The notes under the pieces were generated by a model. The model was not told the DNA's origin. It did no database searches and saw nothing but the letters and a program-made list of their open reading frames with translations. A program made the translations under genes and the position numbers. Shown piece after piece: positions 9,573 through 20,844 of a stretch of DNA of 64,000 bases (position 1 is its first letter; each line of letters opens with the position of its first letter). Source of the DNA: Paenibacillaceae bacterium (GTDB taxonomy: Bacteria > Bacillota > Bacilli > Paenibacillales > Paenibacillaceae); assembly GCA_004134985.1 (NCBI GenBank), contig REGQ01000064.1, positions 372,001 through 436,000 on the forward strand, read 5' to 3'.

Positions 9573-9610
9573 GCAAGGTCAAAGCCAGGCCGAGCCTGAC
9601 TTTGACCTTG
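9573..9610. other. Hairpin between dnaK and dnaJ
   Basis: A near-perfect palindrome with arms CAAGGTCAAAG (9573-9583) and CTTTGACCTTG (9600-9610) and a further CAGGC/GCCTG stem inside. It has no T-run on the transcribed (minus) strand, so it is more likely an RNA-processing or stability hairpin, or a partial terminator lowering dnaJ relative to dnaK, than a full terminator. Seen directly; role is inference. Confidence 0.6.
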
Positions 9611-9655
9611 TTTGTTTAACCTGGGGCACCCGTCTTAACGAAGGGCGCTTCCGGC

Positions 9656-11512
<1,857 letters not shown>

Positions 11513-11548
11513 TCAAATGAAAATCGCGTTTAGTAAACTATTGTATTT

Positions 11549-12169
11549 TTAACTGCTCACTTTAACCATTGCAGGGCGCAGCACTTTATCTTTCAGCATA
11601 AATCCTTTTTGTACTTCTTCCACAACAATGCCTTCTTCATAATCATCGGATTCCACCTGCATGATAGCCTGATGAAAATCCGGGTTAAAAGGCTGCCCGA
11701 CCGTATCCATCGGCTTGAGCCCTTCCTGCTCCAAAATCTGGGACAGTTGACGGAAAATCATGTCCACACCTTTGGAATAGGACTCGATCTCGCCGGTGCC
11801 CTTGGATGCCGAAAGCGCACGCTCAAAATTATCAACGACCGGCAGCAATTGCTCCACCAGCTTCAGCGAGGCATATTGCGCCAACTCCTCACGCTCTTTA
11901 ATCGAGCGGCGGCGGAAATTATCAAAATCCGCTTGCGTGCGCAAATAGCGCTGGTAGTTGTCTTCCGCCTGCTTTTTCAATTCAGCATGCAATGTATCTT
12001 CAAGAGCCTGCCTGGGAGCGGACGCTGTGTCGTCTCCCTCATTCTCTGCTGACTCTACATTGCCGATTTCTTCCTGAATGTCTGAGTCGGCAGAAACCTC
12101 TCGCTGCTCATCTAAATTGTCGTTTGTTTCCTTAGTTTGCTCTTCAACTGATTGGTTTTGTTCGCTCAC
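11549..12169 (-). CDS. grpE: Nucleotide exchange factor GrpE
   Basis: A 206-residue nucleotide exchange factor for DnaK. The first 65 residues are acidic and disordered; then a long helix (AELKKQAEDNYQRYLRTQADFDNFRRR) with the GrpE signature and the C-terminal beta domain (FNPDFHQAIMQ, GFMLKDKVLRPAMVKVS). The start is GTG 12169 with AAGGAGGTG upstream. It lies 42 nt after hrcA. Confidence 0.97.
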   Translation of the reverse strand: MSEQNQSVEEQTKETNDNLDEQREVSADSDIQEEIGNVESAENEGDDTASAPRQALEDTLHAELKKQAEDNYQRYLRTQADFDNFRRRSIKEREELAQYASLKLVEQLLPVVDNFERALSASKGTGEIESYSKGVDMIFRQLSQILEQEGLKPMDTVGQPFNPDFHQAIMQVESDDYEEGIVVEEVQKGFMLKDKVLRPAMVKVSS

Positions 12170-12211
12170 GAATGTTTCACCTCCTTATGAAATTCCGAAT
12201 CACATCATCGT

Positions 12212-13237
12212 TTATTTATACCACTTGCCCAGCAGCACAGCCATGTCTTTGGACAACACATCGAGCAAGGTAATCACTTTGCCGTATTCCATCCTCGTTG
12301 GCCCCAAAATACCGATGGTCCCGAGCGGTTTGCCGTCAAATGAATAAGTTGCTGTAATAAGACTGCAATTGTTAATTGCCTCGTGATCGTTCTCCGCACC
12401 AATTTTAACATGAATTCCATCCGAAAAAGAGGAAACCAGCTTGATTAGCGTCGGTGTTTCGTCAAACAGATCAAGCAATGTCTTTACTTTGTCTACGTCC
12501 TTGAATTCCGGCTGAGTTAGCATATTGGTCGTACCGCTTACGAACATCCGCGCATCATTGTCACTGGACAACGCATTGTCAAGCACATCGAGCAGCTGCT
12601 CGCAATGCGTGACATACTTTCCAAGCTCCTGACCAACTTCGGAATAGAGCCGGGAGCGCAGCCGCGGCAGCGACACGCCAGCAAGCTTGCTGTTTAAAAT
12701 GCGGGCGATCTTCTCCATCTCCAGCATATCCATGCTTTCGGGGATCGTGACGGTGCGATTCTCCACATGTCCCGTATTCGTAACAACAATTGCAACTGCC
12801 GTCTCTTTATTAAGCGGCACCAGTTGAAAATGTTTGAGCGAATTATTAAACGTTTCCGGGCCGAGTACAATGGATGTGTAATTGGTCAGGTTCGACAAGA
12901 TTGATGCGGCATGTTGAACAACCTGCTCCATCTGGTTCATCTTTTCCGCCATGAACTGGCGAATCCGATTCATATCCACCTCGTTGACTTCCCCAACTTT
13001 AACAAGATGATCCACATAGTACCGGTATCCTTTTGTTGATGGCACCCTTCCTGCAGACGTATGAGGTTGTTCAAGAAATCCCAGTTCCTCAAGGTCGGCC
13101 ATCTCATTACGGATGGTTGCCGGGCTGAAGCCGACATCGCCACGCTTGGAGATGCTCCGCGAGCCTACAGGCTCGGCTGAGCGGATGTAGTCGTCCACAA
13201 TCGCGGTCAAAATCATTCTTTGTCTTTCTGTCAGCAT
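12212..13237 (-). CDS. hrcA: Heat-inducible transcription repressor HrcA
   Basis: A 341-residue repressor that binds CIRCE and shuts off class I heat-shock genes. The N-terminal winged helix (LTERQRMILTAIVDDYIRSAEPVGSR) and NEMADLEELGFL / HTSAGRVPSTKGYRYYV are the family signatures; the rest is the GAF-like dimerisation domain. ATG 13237 is chosen because AAAGGAGGGG stands just upstream and the winged helix begins at residue 2. First gene of the operon, with CIRCE in its leader, giving autoregulation. Confidence 0.97.
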   Translation of the reverse strand: MLTERQRMILTAIVDDYIRSAEPVGSRSISKRGDVGFSPATIRNEMADLEELGFLEQPHTSAGRVPSTKGYRYYVDHLVKVGEVNEVDMNRIRQFMAEKMNQMEQVVQHAASILSNLTNYTSIVLGPETFNNSLKHFQLVPLNKETAVAIVVTNTGHVENRTVTIPESMDMLEMEKIARILNSKLAGVSLPRLRSRLYSEVGQELGKYVTHCEQLLDVLDNALSSDNDARMFVSGTTNMLTQPEFKDVDKVKTLLDLFDETPTLIKLVSSFSDGIHVKIGAENDHEAINNCSLITATYSFDGKPLGTIGILGPTRMEYGKVITLLDVLSKDMAVLLGKWYK

Positions 13238-13278
13238 CCAAACCCCTCCTTTTAGGGAATGGTTTTTCATAAGCATCG

Positions 13279-13305
13279 TTAGCACTCAATAGCATCGAGT
13301 GCTAA
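13279..13305. promoter_or_regulatory. CIRCE operator
   Basis: A perfect CIRCE element, TTAGCACTC-N9-GAGTGCTAA, the known binding site of HrcA. It lies about 40 bp upstream of the hrcA start and just downstream of the SigA-type promoter, so HrcA binding should block the whole hrcA-grpE-dnaK-dnaJ operon. No second copy is seen in the window. Confidence 0.98.
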
Positions 13306-13316
13306 TCATTATTACA

Positions 13317-13346
13317 AAAATACCAAACCAACTTGTGAATTGTCAA
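13317..13346 (-). promoter_or_regulatory. SigA-type promoter of the hrcA operon
   Basis: TTGACA at 13341-13346 (minus strand) and a TATTTT -10 box 18 bp downstream (13317-13322), immediately before CIRCE. The -35 is perfect and the -10 is weaker. Confidence 0.7.
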
Positions 13347-13382
13347 GTCAGTTCAGCATTTTGGGCCGTACAATTTATTTTA

Positions 13383-13907
13383 TTAATCCGCATTTCCCTG
13401 CAGGACAAAATCTGAAGGCAAGTCGGTGCTGTTAGCTTGTTTGGCAATTTCGATCGTTTTCAGTACTGCGATCTCATCGCAGCAATGCTGTTTGGCGCAA
13501 TGGACACAATCCGTCCACACTTTTTGCGGAAAAATTTCCTTATCGACAATTTGGAATCCGTTTTTTTGAAAGAAAGCCGCCTCGTAGGTGAGGGCCATAA
13601 CTTTCGGCAAGTTTTGCACCCTTGCCTCTTCAATCAGACGTTCAACCAGCCTGCTTCCGATCCCTTTTCCCTTATGCCCTTCTGAAATGCCAAGCGATCT
13701 GATCTCAACCAAGTCACTGCCCAACTGGCACAGTGAACCGCAGCCGATAATCTCCCCATCCTCTTCTGCAACGATAAACGTATCAATCTGCCTGGCAAGC
13801 ACTTCACTTGAACGCGGCAGCATAATTCCTTTCTCCGCATATCCTGCGATCAACTCATACAGCGCCGCAACATCAGCCAATGTTGCCTTTCTGCATATGG
13901 TCTGCAT
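13383..13907 (-). CDS. GNAT N-acetyltransferase, ArgA-like short form
   Basis: A 174-residue GNAT acetyltransferase. It has RKATLADVAALYELI, the acetyl-CoA loop GISEGHKGKGIGSRLVE, and a C-terminal cysteine cluster CVHC...CCDE preceded by KVWTD, which is typical of short stand-alone N-acetylglutamate synthase-like enzymes. The substrate may therefore be an amino acid such as glutamate, but no arginine gene is nearby. Start ATG 13907 has GGAGGGG 8 nt upstream; longer in-frame starts lack one. It lies between hemW and hrcA, transcribed the same way. Confidence 0.8.
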   Translation of the reverse strand: MQTICRKATLADVAALYELIAGYAEKGIMLPRSSEVLARQIDTFIVAEEDGEIIGCGSLCQLGSDLVEIRSLGISEGHKGKGIGSRLVERLIEEARVQNLPKVMALTYEAAFFQKNGFQIVDKEIFPQKVWTDCVHCAKQHCCDEIAVLKTIEIAKQANSTDLPSDFVLQGNAD

Positions 13908-14152
13908 ACAGCACCCCTCCATCCTCGCTCCTGCCTTCTCCGCCGCACGAAACAATAATAATGCAATCGTAAATGGCGTCCCCGTCCTTCGGAGGGGGAG
14001 CCATCTCATCGCATAGAATTATAAGCCGGTTTAGGATGCCAAACTTATAAATTCTTATATTTAAATAAAGATACATCATTTCGTATAAATATTCAACAGG
14101 AAATTGCAGCAGCAAACCGAACAAAAAACGGACTGGAGCTTGGTCAGCAAGC

Positions 14153-15313
14153 CTAGGCAATCACGCCGATAAAAGCTCCAAAAACTTCATTCCCCAGCGG
14201 AATGCCTTCCGCGGTCAAACGGTAGCTGCCAGCTGCAGCATCATGCTGCAGCAATTTCTCATCGACGAGGCGCTGAATGGCTGGACCGAACTTGCTTTGG
14301 ATCGTATGTCCCGGAAACTGACGACTGAAGTCTGCTTCCGTAACACCTTCCAGCAACCGCAAGCCCACCATCATGAAATCCTCCATTGCCTCCGCTTCTT
14401 CCACAGGTCGCTGCTCCAAGATGGGCAGCCGGTTGCGTGTCGCATCGATGTAAGGCTGTACACCCCGGATGTTCATATGCCTCACACCATCTACATACCC
14501 GTGCGCACCCGCACCCAAACCGTAATAAGCTTCGTTGCGCCAGTATGTTGTGTTGTGCCGGCTTTCATAGCCAGGCAGCGCGAAATTGCTTATTTCGTAT
14601 TGATTGCGACCCGCTCCAGTCAACTGCTCCATAATCGTAAGATACATTGCCAACTCATCCTCTTCGGAGGGGAGTACCAGTTCGTTGCGTTCATAGAGCT
14701 TGTGGAACAGTGTATTCTCTTCAACCTTGAGCCCGTACAGCGAATAGTGCGGCAGGTCGAGGGCAAGCGCCCGCTCTATGCTGTCCCGCAGCGTTTCCTC
14801 TGTCTGACCAGGCAATCCGAACATCAAATCGATCGACAGGTTCGTAAAACCTGCGGCGCGGGCATTGTCAATGCTGCGGTACACATCATCCACATCATGA
14901 ATCCGCCCGATTCGCGAAAGCAATTGATTGTCAAAGGACTGTACTCCGAAGCTGATGCGGTTGACTCCGCCCGCCTTCATCGCCGCGAGCTTGTCAGCAT
15001 CTGTCGTCCCGGGGTTTGCCTCCATGGAAAACTCTGCATCTTCATCAATTGGAAAGTACTTTCTTATCGCGGCAAGAAACCGTGTCATTTGTGTCGGCGT
15101 CAGCACCGTAGGTGTGCCGCCTCCTACAAAAACAGTCGATATCCGCGCAGGCGGCTGATGGCGAACCGTCTCGGCCATTTCACGCTCTAACGCATCCAGA
15201 TAGTCATCAACCGGCTGTCCCTGCAGCACATACGAGTTGAAATCACAATAAAAACATTTGTTCGTGCAAAACGGGATGTGAATATAAAGTGCTTGCGGCG
15301 TACTTTGCTGCAT
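14153..15313 (-). CDS. hemW: Radical SAM heme chaperone HemW
   Basis: A 386-residue radical SAM protein of the HemW (formerly HemN-like) family, thought to insert heme into respiratory proteins. The cluster motif is PFCTNKCFYCDF (C-x3-C-x2-C), followed by FVGGGTPT and the FGVQSF motif, and the C-terminal HemN domain. The N-terminal extension of true coproporphyrinogen oxidases is missing, which separates HemW from HemN. ATG 15313 is chosen because GGAAGG lies 8 nt before it. Follows lepA as in B. subtilis. Confidence 0.92.
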   Translation of the reverse strand: MQQSTPQALYIHIPFCTNKCFYCDFNSYVLQGQPVDDYLDALEREMAETVRHQPPARISTVFVGGGTPTVLTPTQMTRFLAAIRKYFPIDEDAEFSMEANPGTTDADKLAAMKAGGVNRISFGVQSFDNQLLSRIGRIHDVDDVYRSIDNARAAGFTNLSIDLMFGLPGQTEETLRDSIERALALDLPHYSLYGLKVEENTLFHKLYERNELVLPSEEDELAMYLTIMEQLTGAGRNQYEISNFALPGYESRHNTTYWRNEAYYGLGAGAHGYVDGVRHMNIRGVQPYIDATRNRLPILEQRPVEEAEAMEDFMMVGLRLLEGVTEADFSRQFPGHTIQSKFGPAIQRLVDEKLLQHDAAAGSYRLTAEGIPLGNEVFGAFIGVIA

Positions 15314-15346
15314 ACCATGCACCTTCCTTTCCGGATGACGGCAATA

Positions 15347-15367
15347 AGGGAGAGCGCGGCTCTCCCT
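15347..15367. terminator. Hairpin between lepA and hemW
   Basis: A 9-bp stem AGGGAGAGC / GCTCTCCCT around a 3-nt loop, in the 100-bp gap after the lepA stop. There is no T-run on the minus strand, so termination is at best partial. Confidence 0.45.
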
Positions 15368-15413
15368 CTAACCCTCATATAAGACAAATACGAATTACTT
15401 GTGCAAGCTTATA

Positions 15414-17228
15414 TTAATCATCGATTTTGAGTACAGCCATAAACGCTTCCTGCGGCACTTCAACGTTGCCAACCTGTTTCATCCGCTTCTTGCCTTCTTT
15501 TTGCTTCTCCAGCAATTTCCGTTTACGGCTGATGTCCCCGCCATAACATTTTGCGAGTACGTTCTTCCGCATCGCCTTAACCGTTTCACGAGCGATAACT
15601 TTCGTCCCGATTGACGCTTGGATAGGCACTTCGAACATCTGGCGCGGGATCAGCTCTTTCATCTTCTCGCAGATGACCCGGCCGCGGTTATAGGCGCGGT
15701 CACGGTGGACGATAACGGAAAGGGCATCCACCTGCTCGCCGTTAAGCATGATGTCCATCTTCGTAAGATTGGATTTGCGGTATCCCGATACTTCATAATC
15801 AAAAGAAGCATAGCCTTTGGTGCTTGACTTCAATTGATCGAAGAAATCGTAAACGATCTCCGAAAGCGGAATCTGATACACAATGGTTACCCGGTTCAAG
15901 TCAAGGTACTCCATATTGACGAACTCGCCGCGCTTGTTCTGGCAAAGCTCCATAATCGCACCTACATAATCATTCGGTACGATAATGGACGCCTTCACAT
16001 ACGGCTCCTCAACATGCTCAAGCTTGCCAGCTTCAGGATAGTTGGAAGGATTGTCGATTTCAATGGTTTCTCCGTTTGTCAGCGTAACCTTATAAACAAC
16101 GCTCGGCGCGGTCGTAATGAGCGGAATGTTGAATTCGCGCTCGATCCGCTCCTGAATAATTTCCATATGGAGCAAGCCGAGGAACCCGCAGCGGAAACCG
16201 AATCCCAATGCTGTGGAAGTTTCCGGCTCGTAGCGAAGCGACGCATCGTTGAGTTCAAGCTTCTCAAGCGCTTCGCGCAAATCATTATAGTCCTGTGTTT
16301 CAATAGGATACAATCCGCAGAATACCATCGGGTTAATTCGGCGGTATCCCGCAAGCGGCTCGCTGGCCACCCGCTTCGCATCGGTAATCGTATCCCCCAC
16401 GCGCGTATCCTTCACGTTCTTGATCCCCGCAATGACAAAGCCGACATCGCCTACTTGCAGCTCGTCAACAATGGACATACGAGGCATAAATGCGCCAACT
16501 TCAATGACTTCAAATTCTGCTCCGGTCGCCATGAATCTGATCTTCTTGCCCGCCCGGATATTGCCGTCAACGACTCGAACATATACGATAACGCCCTTGT
16601 AGGCATCATAATGCGAATCAAAAATCAATGCTTTAAGCGGCTCATCCGGATTGCCCTCCGGGGCCGGAACCTTGGAGACCACTTGCTCCAAAATTTCTTT
16701 GATGCCGATTCCTGCTTTGGCTGAGGCATGCACTGCCTCGCTTGCATCCAGACCAATAACGTCCTCGATCTCCTGTTTGACGCGATCTGGTTCCGCGCTT
16801 GGCAAATCGATCTTGTTGAGCACCGGAATAATCTCAAGATTGTTGTCCAGTGCCAAATATACGTTGGCAAGCGTCTGGGCTTCAATACCCTGCGCTGCAT
16901 CTACAACAAGCAGGGCGCCTTCGCAAGCCGCAAGGCTCCGGGACACCTCATACGTGAAATCGACGTGTCCAGGGGTATCGATCAAATTAAGAATATACTC
17001 TTCACCATCGTCTGCACGATAATTCAACCGTACCGCCTGCAGTTTGATGGTAATGCCGCGTTCTCTCTCCAAATCCATCTTGTCCAACACCTGATCTTGC
17101 ATTTCACGAGCAGTAAGCGCGCCTGTAAATTCCAGAATGCGGTCTGCCAAAGTAGACTTGCCATGATCAATATGAGCAATAATGGAAAAATTTCTTATTT
17201 TCTTCTGCCGGTCACGAACGTCTTTCAT
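15414..17228 (-). CDS. lepA: Elongation factor 4 (LepA)
   Basis: A 604-residue translational GTPase that acts on stalled or mis-translocated ribosomes and in 30S assembly. G1 is [11 protein letters not shown]3 DTPGHVDF, G4 NKID. The C-terminal domain unique to LepA is present ([17 protein letters not shown]). Start ATG 17228 has GGGGGTTAGG upstream; the frame extends five codons further without need. Lies between yqxA and hemW, the conserved order. Confidence 0.97.
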   Translation of the reverse strand: MKDVRDRQKKIRNFSIIAHIDHGKSTLADRILEFTGALTAREMQDQVLDKMDLERERGITIKLQAVRLNYRADDGEEYILNLIDTPGHVDFTYEVSRSLAACEGALLVVDAAQGIEAQTLANVYLALDNNLEIIPVLNKIDLPSAEPDRVKQEIEDVIGLDASEAVHASAKAGIGIKEILEQVVSKVPAPEGNPDEPLKALIFDSHYDAYKGVIVYVRVVDGNIRAGKKIRFMATGAEFEVIEVGAFMPRMSIVDELQVGDVGFVIAGIKNVKDTRVGDTITDAKRVASEPLAGYRRINPMVFCGLYPIETQDYNDLREALEKLELNDASLRYEPETSTALGFGFRCGFLGLLHMEIIQERIEREFNIPLITTAPSVVYKVTLTNGETIEIDNPSNYPEAGKLEHVEEPYVKASIIVPNDYVGAIMELCQNKRGEFVNMEYLDLNRVTIVYQIPLSEIVYDFFDQLKSSTKGYASFDYEVSGYRKSNLTKMDIMLNGEQVDALSVIVHRDRAYNRGRVICEKMKELIPRQMFEVPIQASIGTKVIARETVKAMRKNVLAKCYGGDISRKRKLLEKQKEGKKRMKQVGNVEVPQEAFMAVLKIDD

Positions 17229-17324
17229 GCCTAACCCCCACACGAGTCAAAAATGCTAATCATTCGTTATATTATATCAGTTGGAGCTTCAATCAGCAAT
17301 GTCTGATCGCTAACCGGCTGAGGT

Positions 17325-17747
17325 TTACTCCGTAATGGAGTCAAACAAGGATACAATAAAGCGGATGCCGCCGCTGGAAATCGACTGCAGAAGCCCGCCT
17401 GTCGATTCGGCAAGACGGTTGACGCCAGGTTCCCGCTGCTGACCGTAAAACACAGGCAGCCGATTTTCACGAGGGTTTACATTGCGTTCTTCTACGACGG
17501 TGTCGAGCCGTTGTTCCGGGGCAGCAGGTGTAAACTCTTTGCTGGCTGCGAGCGGTTGTCCGGCGTCCTTGCCGGGTTCCGCCACTTCCCGCTGTTGCGG
17601 CAGCGTTTCGGTCACTCGGGAAGTTTGCCCCCCCTCAACGGGACCGTAAATGTTATCGATGCCCGAGCTGGCCATTTCGATTCCGTAAAGGACAATAAAA
17701 ACAATCGCCCCGCCAAGTATCGCCCATTTGAATGCATCCCGTTTCAT
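17325..17747 (-). CDS. Small single-pass membrane protein, YqxA-like
   Basis: A 140-residue protein with one N-terminal membrane helix (about WAILGGAIVFIVLYGIEMA) and a polar, proline/glutamate-rich remainder, so probably anchored with the bulk outside. Position between spoIIP and lepA is where B. subtilis has yqxA (DUF3679), which is the main reason for the call; sequence similarity is weak. ATG 17747 is preferred because AAGGAGG lies 9 nt upstream; the longer start overlaps the spoIIP stop. Function unknown, perhaps sporulation-linked through co-transcription with spoIIP. Confidence 0.6.
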   Translation of the reverse strand: MKRDAFKWAILGGAIVFIVLYGIEMASSGIDNIYGPVEGGQTSRVTETLPQQREVAEPGKDAGQPLAASKEFTPAAPEQRLDTVVEERNVNPRENRLPVFYGQQREPGVNRLAESTGGLLQSISSGGIRFIVSLFDSITE

Positions 17748-17764
17748 GCCTGTACGCCTCCTTT

Positions 17765-19039
17765 TCATGATCCCCGCTTCTCCTTCTCCGCCTTTGATGT
17801 CCTGCTCTCAATCTTGCTTCCGTCCACTTTCTCCGCTTCCCAGTAAATCTCGGAAATAATTTTGGCAAGCGCGTCCGCAGTCCGGTAAGATTCTTCCAAG
17901 GTGTTGTCCACTCCCCCGACCTCAATGAGCACACTGTCAGGTGATAGCGACTGATTGTATTCGCCGTTGCCTGTGGAAGCCGTCTTCCCCCAGATGCCCC
18001 GCGAAATCCCCGGGTAATCCCGCTCCAACGCTTCATGTATTTTCGTTGCAAACAATTCGTTACGCTCCCAATCCGGATTGCGATGGCCAATAATGAAGAA
18101 CACTTGCGCATAATCCTTACCATTAATTGTCGCTGTCGTATGTTTCCTACGCTGCGAGTCGCGATGAAGGTCGAAGAAAAATTTCAAATCCGTATCCTGA
18201 CTCATCGCCTGCTTCACCGTTTCCATCGAATATTTGTAGGATAGCTCCCAGCGGTATTTTTCAATAGCTGTAGGATAGTCCGTGCCGGAATGTGTCGCCC
18301 CGATGCCCAGCGATTCCAGGCTTTCCGACAGCCGTTTTCCGACAAGCGTAATATTTTTCTTGGTCGAGTTCGCATCGTCGGCATCCACCTCGGGATACCA
18401 TGATTCCCTGGGATGCGAGTGATATATAAACACCATCTTCCGTCCTCCGGTCGTTGGCTTCGCAGGATCGTCTTCCGTCGTTTCAACTGCTGGCGTGTCA
18501 TCTTCAGGCGGGTCAGTCTGCCCGATTTCCTCCGTACCATCTGGGAGGCTTGTTCCTTCCGATTCCTGCTCAATTTGATCGGGATTAATCGGCAAAGGCT
18601 GCTGATCATGCGGCCTGCCCGCCGTACTCGTTCCCGACCCGCTTCGCAGCAGTACAGCCCGTTCCGTATTTAAGCCAGGCAATTCGCCCGCTACAAGGCT
18701 ACGCGGATCACCTGGATTGATATCGGTCAACAAATGCATCAGAAATGAGGTTGTTTGCACTCCGGAGAACGAGCCGTTCTGCTTGCCCCCCTCAAACATT
18801 GGCATTTCCATTCCTATCATTCCCGCAAACAAGGAACCTGAAACCGCTGACGCCAATCCTTTCATTGAGGACATAGGTGAAGTCGCAGCTTGTCTATGCA
18901 CCATTGTGCCAATCCCCAGCACCATAAAGAAAGCGGCTGAGCAAACGGACAGCAAGGCAAAGGTTCTCCCAGTCGCCAACCATAGACGCAGCCGGCTGCC
19001 GATCGATCCACGGTCAAATTCTGCTACCCATCGTCTCAT
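17765..19039 (-). CDS. spoIIP: Stage II sporulation protein P (SpoIIP)
   Basis: A 424-residue cell-wall amidase/endopeptidase of the SpoIIDMP engulfment machine. An N-terminal membrane helix (TFALLSVCSAAFFMVLGIG) precedes an acidic linker and the SpoIIP catalytic domain from about residue 205: KMVFIYHSHPRESWYP, HRDSQRRKHTT, and SLSPDSVLIEVGGVDN, containing the conserved His and Glu residues. ATG 19039 is chosen because GGAGG precedes it. Downstream of gpr and upstream of yqxA-lepA, as in B. subtilis. Confidence 0.94.
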   Translation of the reverse strand: MRRWVAEFDRGSIGSRLRLWLATGRTFALLSVCSAAFFMVLGIGTMVHRQAATSPMSSMKGLASAVSGSLFAGMIGMEMPMFEGGKQNGSFSGVQTTSFLMHLLTDINPGDPRSLVAGELPGLNTERAVLLRSGSGTSTAGRPHDQQPLPINPDQIEQESEGTSLPDGTEEIGQTDPPEDDTPAVETTEDDPAKPTTGGRKMVFIYHSHPRESWYPEVDADDANSTKKNITLVGKRLSESLESLGIGATHSGTDYPTAIEKYRWELSYKYSMETVKQAMSQDTDLKFFFDLHRDSQRRKHTTATINGKDYAQVFFIIGHRNPDWERNELFATKIHEALERDYPGISRGIWGKTASTGNGEYNQSLSPDSVLIEVGGVDNTLEESYRTADALAKIISEIYWEAEKVDGSKIESRTSKAEKEKRGS

Positions 19040-19183
19040 TGTTTTCCTCCAATCATCGGCAGTAACGTATAGCAAGGCTGCTGTGATGTCTTCGCCTGAT
19101 TGTTCAGCAGCTTTATATCATCCTATGAGCCTTTTACTATTACTAGAACCAACTGCAAAAAGAAAGATTGCTAGAATACGAGA

Positions 19184-19270
19184 CAAAAAAATCCCCTTGG
19201 AAGGAACGTGCGAGCAAAACCCCGGACAGTCGCCGTCTGAAGTTTCCAAGCTCGCTCGCCCTCTCAGGGG
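19184..19270 (-). terminator. Structured terminator after gpr, with pseudoknot potential
   Basis: Starting 27 nt past the gpr stop, the minus strand can fold with an outer CCCCT/AGGGG helix and ends in seven T (19185-19191), as in an intrinsic terminator. Inside, GCGAGC pairs with GCTCGC and TTGGAA pairs with TTCCAA in interleaved order, so both can form only as a pseudoknot or as alternatives. Its length (about 85 nt) is unusual for a plain terminator. Complementarity is seen directly; the fold is inference. Confidence 0.55.
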
Positions 19271-19296
19271 AAGCATAATGGGAATAGTTTGTTTAG

Positions 19297-20298
19297 TTAA
19301 TGCGTATAGGCGGCTACATTGGTGGAATCAACCGCTTCATGAAGCGCCGCATTCAAGCCGCTGGCAATGATGTTGGCCATATCCTCAATAAAATCATCGA
19401 CTTCCTTGGGCGTCACCAGCAGATCATGACCAAGCGGCTGCAGCACCTCGCGCACCAGTCCAAGTCGTTCCTCTTCGGAAATTTGGCTCATCATTCCGAA
19501 AATCTGATTGTTGTTGCCGCTTTGTGCCTCCATATGATGCATCAGCATTTCCATCGCATTGCCGACAATCGTTGAGGCGTACACCACAGTTGGCACACCG
19601 ATTGCTATAACCGGTACACCCATAATCTCCTTTGTAATGCCACGGCGCTTGTTGCCGATTCCCGATCCCGGATGGATGCCCGTATCGGCGATTTGAATCG
19701 TAGTATTTACCCGCTCCAGCGCCTTGGAGGCAAGCGCATCGATCGCGATAATAACATCTGGCTTCGTATGCTGTACGATGCCTTCCACAATTTCGCTTGA
19801 CTCAATTCCGGTTATGCCCAGCACGCCGGGCGCTACCGCGCTCACCGGGCGATAACCTGGCGCTACCTGCTCAGGCATCAACTCAAAGAAGTGACGGGTA
19901 ATCATCACATTTTCTACAACAAGCGGGCCGAGCGCATCGGGCGTTACATTCCAGTTGCCAAGCCCAACAATGAGCACTTTGGACATTTTGTCAACGCCAA
20001 TTTGCTGCAAAAATGCGTCAAACTCTGCTGTAAAGCGTGTTGCTACTCTATCCTGCAAAACCGTGTCCTGCGTGCGCAGGCCAGGCACCTCAAGGGTAAT
20101 GTAATTGCCTGGCATCTTGCCAATGGCCCGCGCGCCATCTTCGTTCAACACTTGAAGTCTTGTGACAATGATGCCGTCATCCTCCAACGTTTCGGAAGTA
20201 ATGCCAGGTATCGGCGAACCCGGCTGCTCCGCCAGTTCCCGTGCCTCCATCGCCAAATCAGTACGAATCGCGTAATTTTGCAAATCGAGCTTGTCCAT
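19297..20298 (-). CDS. gpr: Germination protease Gpr
   Basis: A 333-residue spore protease that cleaves small acid-soluble spore proteins at germination. Family motifs seen: RTDLAMEARE near the N-terminus, the pro-sequence region, KVLIVGLGNWNVTPDALGP, and IAIDALASKALERVNTTIQ followed by HPGSGIGNKR. Full length for the family. Expected to be transcribed by SigG in the forespore; I could not identify a convincing SigG promoter. Divergent from rpsT. Confidence 0.96.
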   Translation of the reverse strand: MDKLDLQNYAIRTDLAMEARELAEQPGSPIPGITSETLEDDGIIVTRLQVLNEDGARAIGKMPGNYITLEVPGLRTQDTVLQDRVATRFTAEFDAFLQQIGVDKMSKVLIVGLGNWNVTPDALGPLVVENVMITRHFFELMPEQVAPGYRPVSAVAPGVLGITGIESSEIVEGIVQHTKPDVIIAIDALASKALERVNTTIQIADTGIHPGSGIGNKRRGITKEIMGVPVIAIGVPTVVYASTIVGNAMEMLMHHMEAQSGNNNQIFGMMSQISEEERLGLVREVLQPLGHDLLVTPKEVDDFIEDMANIIASGLNAALHEAVDSTNVAAYTH

Positions 20299-20420
20299 GA
20301 AGCTGCCGCGCCCCTTTCAATCAGATGGTATGCTTATAGTTTGCGCCAGGCTTCCCCTTTTATACCGAGCTTAGACAGCTTGAAAGTTCAACTGCATTTG
20401 TGTTTAGATGAATCAGACTC

Positions 20421-20449
20421 TTGCTTTTTAAAATATCGCATGGTAATAT
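20421..20449 (+). promoter_or_regulatory. Promoter of rpsT
   Basis: TTGCTT (20421-20426), a 17-bp spacer and an extended -10, TGGTAATAT, with the -10 hexamer at 20444-20449. It lies about 58 bp before the rpsT start. Confidence 0.6.
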
Positions 20450-20506
20450 ATTTTAAGTTGTGTTATTCAGTGTGCCATTTTGTTGCCTTTACAGGAGGTG
20501 AAATAC

Positions 20507-20779
20507 ATGCCAAACATTAAATCCGCAATCAAACGTGTAAAAACGAATGAAAAACGCCGTGCCTTGAACGCATCGCAAAAGTCCTCGCTTCGTACTGCCG
20601 TTAAAGCAGCTGATCAAGCGATCCTGAGCACTGATGTCGAGAATGCTAAATCGGCTCTTGCGCTTGCTACGAAAAAATTGGACAAAGCCGTGACTAAAGG
20701 CTTGATTCATAAAAATGCCGCAGCACGCAAAAAATCCCGTTTGACTAAAAAAGTAAACGCATTGTCTGCACAAGCTTAA
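20507..20779 (+). CDS. rpsT: Small ribosomal subunit protein bS20
   Basis: A 90-residue, lysine-rich ribosomal protein S20. [20 protein letters not shown] and [20 protein letters not shown] are the family signatures. ATG 20507 has the strong ribosome site AGGAGGTGA. It stands alone, divergent from gpr and convergent with holA, as in related genomes. Confidence 0.97.
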   Translation: MPNIKSAIKRVKTNEKRRALNASQKSSLRTAVKAADQAILSTDVENAKSALALATKKLDKAVTKGLIHKNAAARKKSRLTKKVNALSAQA

Positions 20780-20794
20780 ATCGCTTTTGCCTAA

Positions 20795-20830
20795 AGACCG
20801 CCAGAAGAATTTCTTCTGACGGTCTTTTTT
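20795..20830 (+). terminator. Terminator of rpsT
   Basis: AGACCG...CGGTCT stem with AGAAGAA/TTCTTCT inside, followed by six T. A classic intrinsic terminator 16 nt after the stop. Confidence 0.92.
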
Positions 20831-20844
20831 ATTATCCACATGCT

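Noticed and set aside
20299-20420. SigG promoter of gpr
   Set aside because: A CATACCA-like box is present but no matching -35 at the right distance.
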